Assembly: GCA_029204225.1 (NCBI GenBank) | Contig: CM055114.1 | Span: 18,372,540 to 18,432,539, forward strand | Direction of reading: 5' to 3' | DNA: 60,000 nt | Source of the DNA: Diphasiastrum complanatum | Taxonomy: Eukaryota > Streptophyta > Lycopodiopsida > Lycopodiales > Lycopodiaceae | Shown: positions 57,518 to 60,000 of the stretch, one piece after another | How the letters are laid out: each line of letters starts with the position of its first letter | Numbering within the stretch: the stretch's first letter is position 1 | Translations under genes and position numbers: made by a program | Notes under the pieces: generated by a model | What the model was told of the DNA's origin: nothing | Databases searched by the model: none | The model's input: only the letters and a program-made list of their open reading frames with translations

Positions 57518-60000
57518 ATGGACATTTCTGATCTTCAGATCCTCAACTATATGGAAGCACTCCCACCTAGGACCTATCCGCAACATGCTTCCAAGGTGAA
57601 ACCAGTTGCCAAGGTTGCAATTGAAAAACTTGAGACAAAATTCTATCGTCCCAAATGCCCACACTATCCACGGGATCTCTATGAGGAGCAGACTATCTTT
57701 CAAATTGATGACGAGATCCTCATGACATATCAATTGTCCCTCATTCACACACATCTCCACCACCAAAACCTCAACCACGTGGTCATACTATGAAAGAGAA
57801 AATGAAAAAGCCACTTCAAATTCAACCGTCGGGTGACCTCACCATTTTTCGGGAAATTCTTGAGATTGCCTCTAGTCCTACACCAATCCCCAGTAAATTC
57901 CAAGCCCCATCCCGGCAAGAGAAAGGCAAGGCTCCCCTTGAATCTCCAGCCCATGATGTTCCTGCATACTTTAAGGACTATACGATTGAGGATGTCACAA
58001 TCCAATTACCCCAGGCTCAACGTGAGCCAACTGGTAATTCACCCTACGAAGGCCCTGCACAAACCATAACCCTTTCCCTGAGTGAGCCAAATGAAACCAA
58101 CGAATATCTTGTCCACATCGAAGCTCCTCTCAATCGTGAACAACGCAGACGGCTTGAAAAGCTCCTACAAAAATATCGACATATCTTTGCCTGGGCCTAT
58201 AAAGACATGAAAGGCGTCTCACCCCAAGTAGTTGTGCATCGTGTCCCGCTTAAACCGGGTGCGAGACCCACTGCGAGTCGTCCATACAGATGCAATCCCA
58301 TCTATAAGGCCAAGATCAAAGAAGAATTACAACGCCTCTTAGATGCAGGATTTATCTATGAAATTGAGCATACTGAGTGGGTCTCCCCAATTGTCCCCCA
58401 AGAAAAATGGAAAACTCCTCATCTGTGTCGATTTTAAGAAACTTAATGCCGTCACTGAACGTGATCATTTTCCATTACCTTTCGGAGACTCCATCTTAGA
58501 AAATTTAGTAGGAGATGAGGCTTACTCCTTCTTAGATGGCTTTAGCGGATACAATATGATCCAAATCGTTGAAGAAGATCAACAAAAAACCGCGTTTGCC
58601 ACAGAATGGGGAACCTTTTGCTGGAAAGTCATGCCCTTTGGTCTCTGCAATGCTCCTAGCACCTTCCAACGTGTTATGCAAGCGACCTTTTCTCAGCATA
58701 TGGACGATACCTTAGAAGTTTACTTGGATGATTTAGGAGCACATTCCGAAGAAATGCACCATCTGTCTGTGCTCAAAATTTTTTTTATCCAATGTCAACA
58801 CTTTGGCATCTCTCTCAATCCTGAAAAATGCCAGATTTGGGTAACCCATGGTATTGTGTTAGGACATATTATCTCAAAAAATGGCATTGCCACTGACCCT
58901 GAAAAGATCCTTATCATTCAAAATCTACCAGAACCGCGTACGATACATGAAGTTTACTCCTTCCTTGGCCACGCCAACTACTATCGGTGCTTTATTTTTG
59001 ATTTCGCTAACAACGCACGCTTAATCTACAAAGTAGTTGTAGTTTCCAAATGGACGGATGAACAACGTGTCGTCTTTAATAAACTCAAAGAATCCCCTAC
59101 CAATGCACCCATCCTCCGGGCTCCTGATTATTCTAAAGAATTCCATGTGCATACCGATGCATCCAAGTATGCCATTGGAGCAGTGCTCACCCAACCGGGA
59201 GAATTCAAATTTTCTTAGTCGACAATTGATACCTGCTGAAGTCAATTATACCACTACCGAACGCAAAGCTTTGGCAATGGTATATGCGGTTCAGAAGTTT
59301 CGCCATTATCTTCTAGGAAAATTCTTTGCGTTCTTCACTAATCATCAAGCACTGTTGTATCTCATCAACAAGACGTGCACCACAGGCCGTATTACTAGAT
59401 GGATCCTATTATTGTGAGAATTTGAGTTTAGGATCGTGGTTCGTAAGGGACTTCAACATTTTTTAGCAGACCATCTATCCCAAATCCCTAACCTTCCTAC
59501 CCCTGATCAAGGCGTCAACGATGATTTACCAGATGCAATCCTTTTCCAAGTTGACTCTACACCTGTATGGGCTAAGGAAATTACCAAATATTTAACTTCA
59601 GGGCAGATGGATCTTTCCTTCTCTAAACCTGAACAACGTGCGTTGGTCCTCAAAAGTAAACCTTATACGTTAATCGTAGGACAACTCTACAAGCAAAGGT
59701 TAGACGGAATTATCCGACGATGTCTTACTAAAGGAGAAATACCCTCTATAATTCCCCTCACTCATGAAGGTATTGGTGCCGGCCAGTTCTCTTCTGAAAC
59801 AACTGCTAAGAAAATCCTCTTAGCCAGTTTTTGGTGGCCAACACTCTTCAAGGATATGCACAATTACACTAAGGCTTGTGATGTCTACCAACACAACAAA
59901 CGCTTTCAAAAAAATAGACTACATGCCTCTACACCCCGTAACCACTGATCAAGCTTTCTAGAAATTGGAAATTGATTATGTCGGACCTATTAGTCCTGCT
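57518..60000 (+). pseudogene. Ty3/gypsy pol, degraded, runs off the window
   Basis: Pre-RT linker 57,518-58,130; RT from about 58,130 (HIFAWAYKDMKGVSP, VHRVPLKPGARP) with a frame slip near 58,395 inside the SPIVP/KKNGK motif, then ICVDFKKLNAVT, MPFGLCNAPSTFQR and VYLDDLGAHSE (YLDD catalytic box) in 58,343-59,218. RNase H starts FHVHTDASKYAIGAVL, is broken by a TAG at 59,216-59,218, and continues in another frame (TTTERKALAMVYAVQKFRHY, 59,058-59,417). After a further stop, 59,436-59,948 holds the tether (FLADHLSQIP) and integrase zinc region (HEGIGAGQF, FWWPTLFKDMHNYTKACDVYQ), with expected His and Cys replaced by Gln and Tyr. The integrase core (LEIDYVGPISPA) begins at the right edge. Protease was not found. 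Confidence 0.85.

Noticed and set aside
1-60000. CRISPR array, bacterial defence or phage system
   Set aside because: No regularly spaced short repeats, no bacterial gene organisation; introns, tRNA-Met primed LTR elements and codon context are those of a plant nuclear genome.

Overview
The window is a repeat-dominated stretch of nuclear DNA from a land plant. The evidence is GT-AG introns in the one clear host gene, primer-binding sites (PBS) complementary to plant initiator tRNA-Met, and abundant Ty1/copia plus some Ty3/gypsy LTR retrotransposons in AT-rich DNA. I cannot name the species. No rRNA, tRNA, CRISPR array, operon-like cluster or organellar block was seen.

Layout. 0.8-2.9 kb (+): the last two exons of a host gene for a multi-pass membrane protein that I cannot assign to a family with confidence. 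3.8-6.7 kb: small gag fragments, two of them inverted to each other, and a solo-LTR-like repeat (R1). 6.7-12.2 kb: no recognisable gene. 12.2-22.3 kb: broken copies of one copia family ('family A') in both orientations. Two of them carry the same small coding-less LTR element ('B') at the same codon with the same target duplication, and together they form an inverted duplication of about 2 kb arms around a 1.9 kb spacer. 23.1-32.0 kb: an LTR and leader of copia 'family C', then an ~8.2 kb, almost coding-free LTR element ('K', minus strand) that holds a copia gag/protease fragment. 32.0-32.6 kb: gypsy protease fragment. 32.6-42.9 kb: a family C copia element (minus strand) whose RNase H region is split by a complete copia element ('Y', 33,252-39,112). 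Y has LTRs identical by eye, a perfect 5-bp target duplication and an uninterrupted 1,316-codon gag-pol, and is the youngest object in the window. 43.7-46.0 kb: a damaged plus-strand relative of Y lacking the integrase zinc-binding module. 46.0-50.5 kb: a further copia element ('G') split by a 1.78-kb foldback/palindromic element with nested hairpins and by a solo LTR (R2). 50.7-52.0 kb: two candidate host exons of unknown identity. 52-55.1 kb: no gene seen, short tandem repeats. About 55.1-60 kb: the 5' two thirds of a damaged Ty3/gypsy element running off the right edge.

How the parts relate. Most coding-looking sequence is gag-pol (nucleocapsid, protease, integrase, reverse transcriptase, RNase H) in various states of decay. 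Only element Y looks able to encode everything it needs. The nesting gives a relative order: gypsy fragment, then family C element, then Y; family A, then B, then duplication; element G, then foldback and R2. The objects most worth attention are the foldback element, the duplicated A+B composite, the pristine Y insertion and the two orphan exons near 51 kb. Names A, B, C, G, K, R and Y are local labels only.
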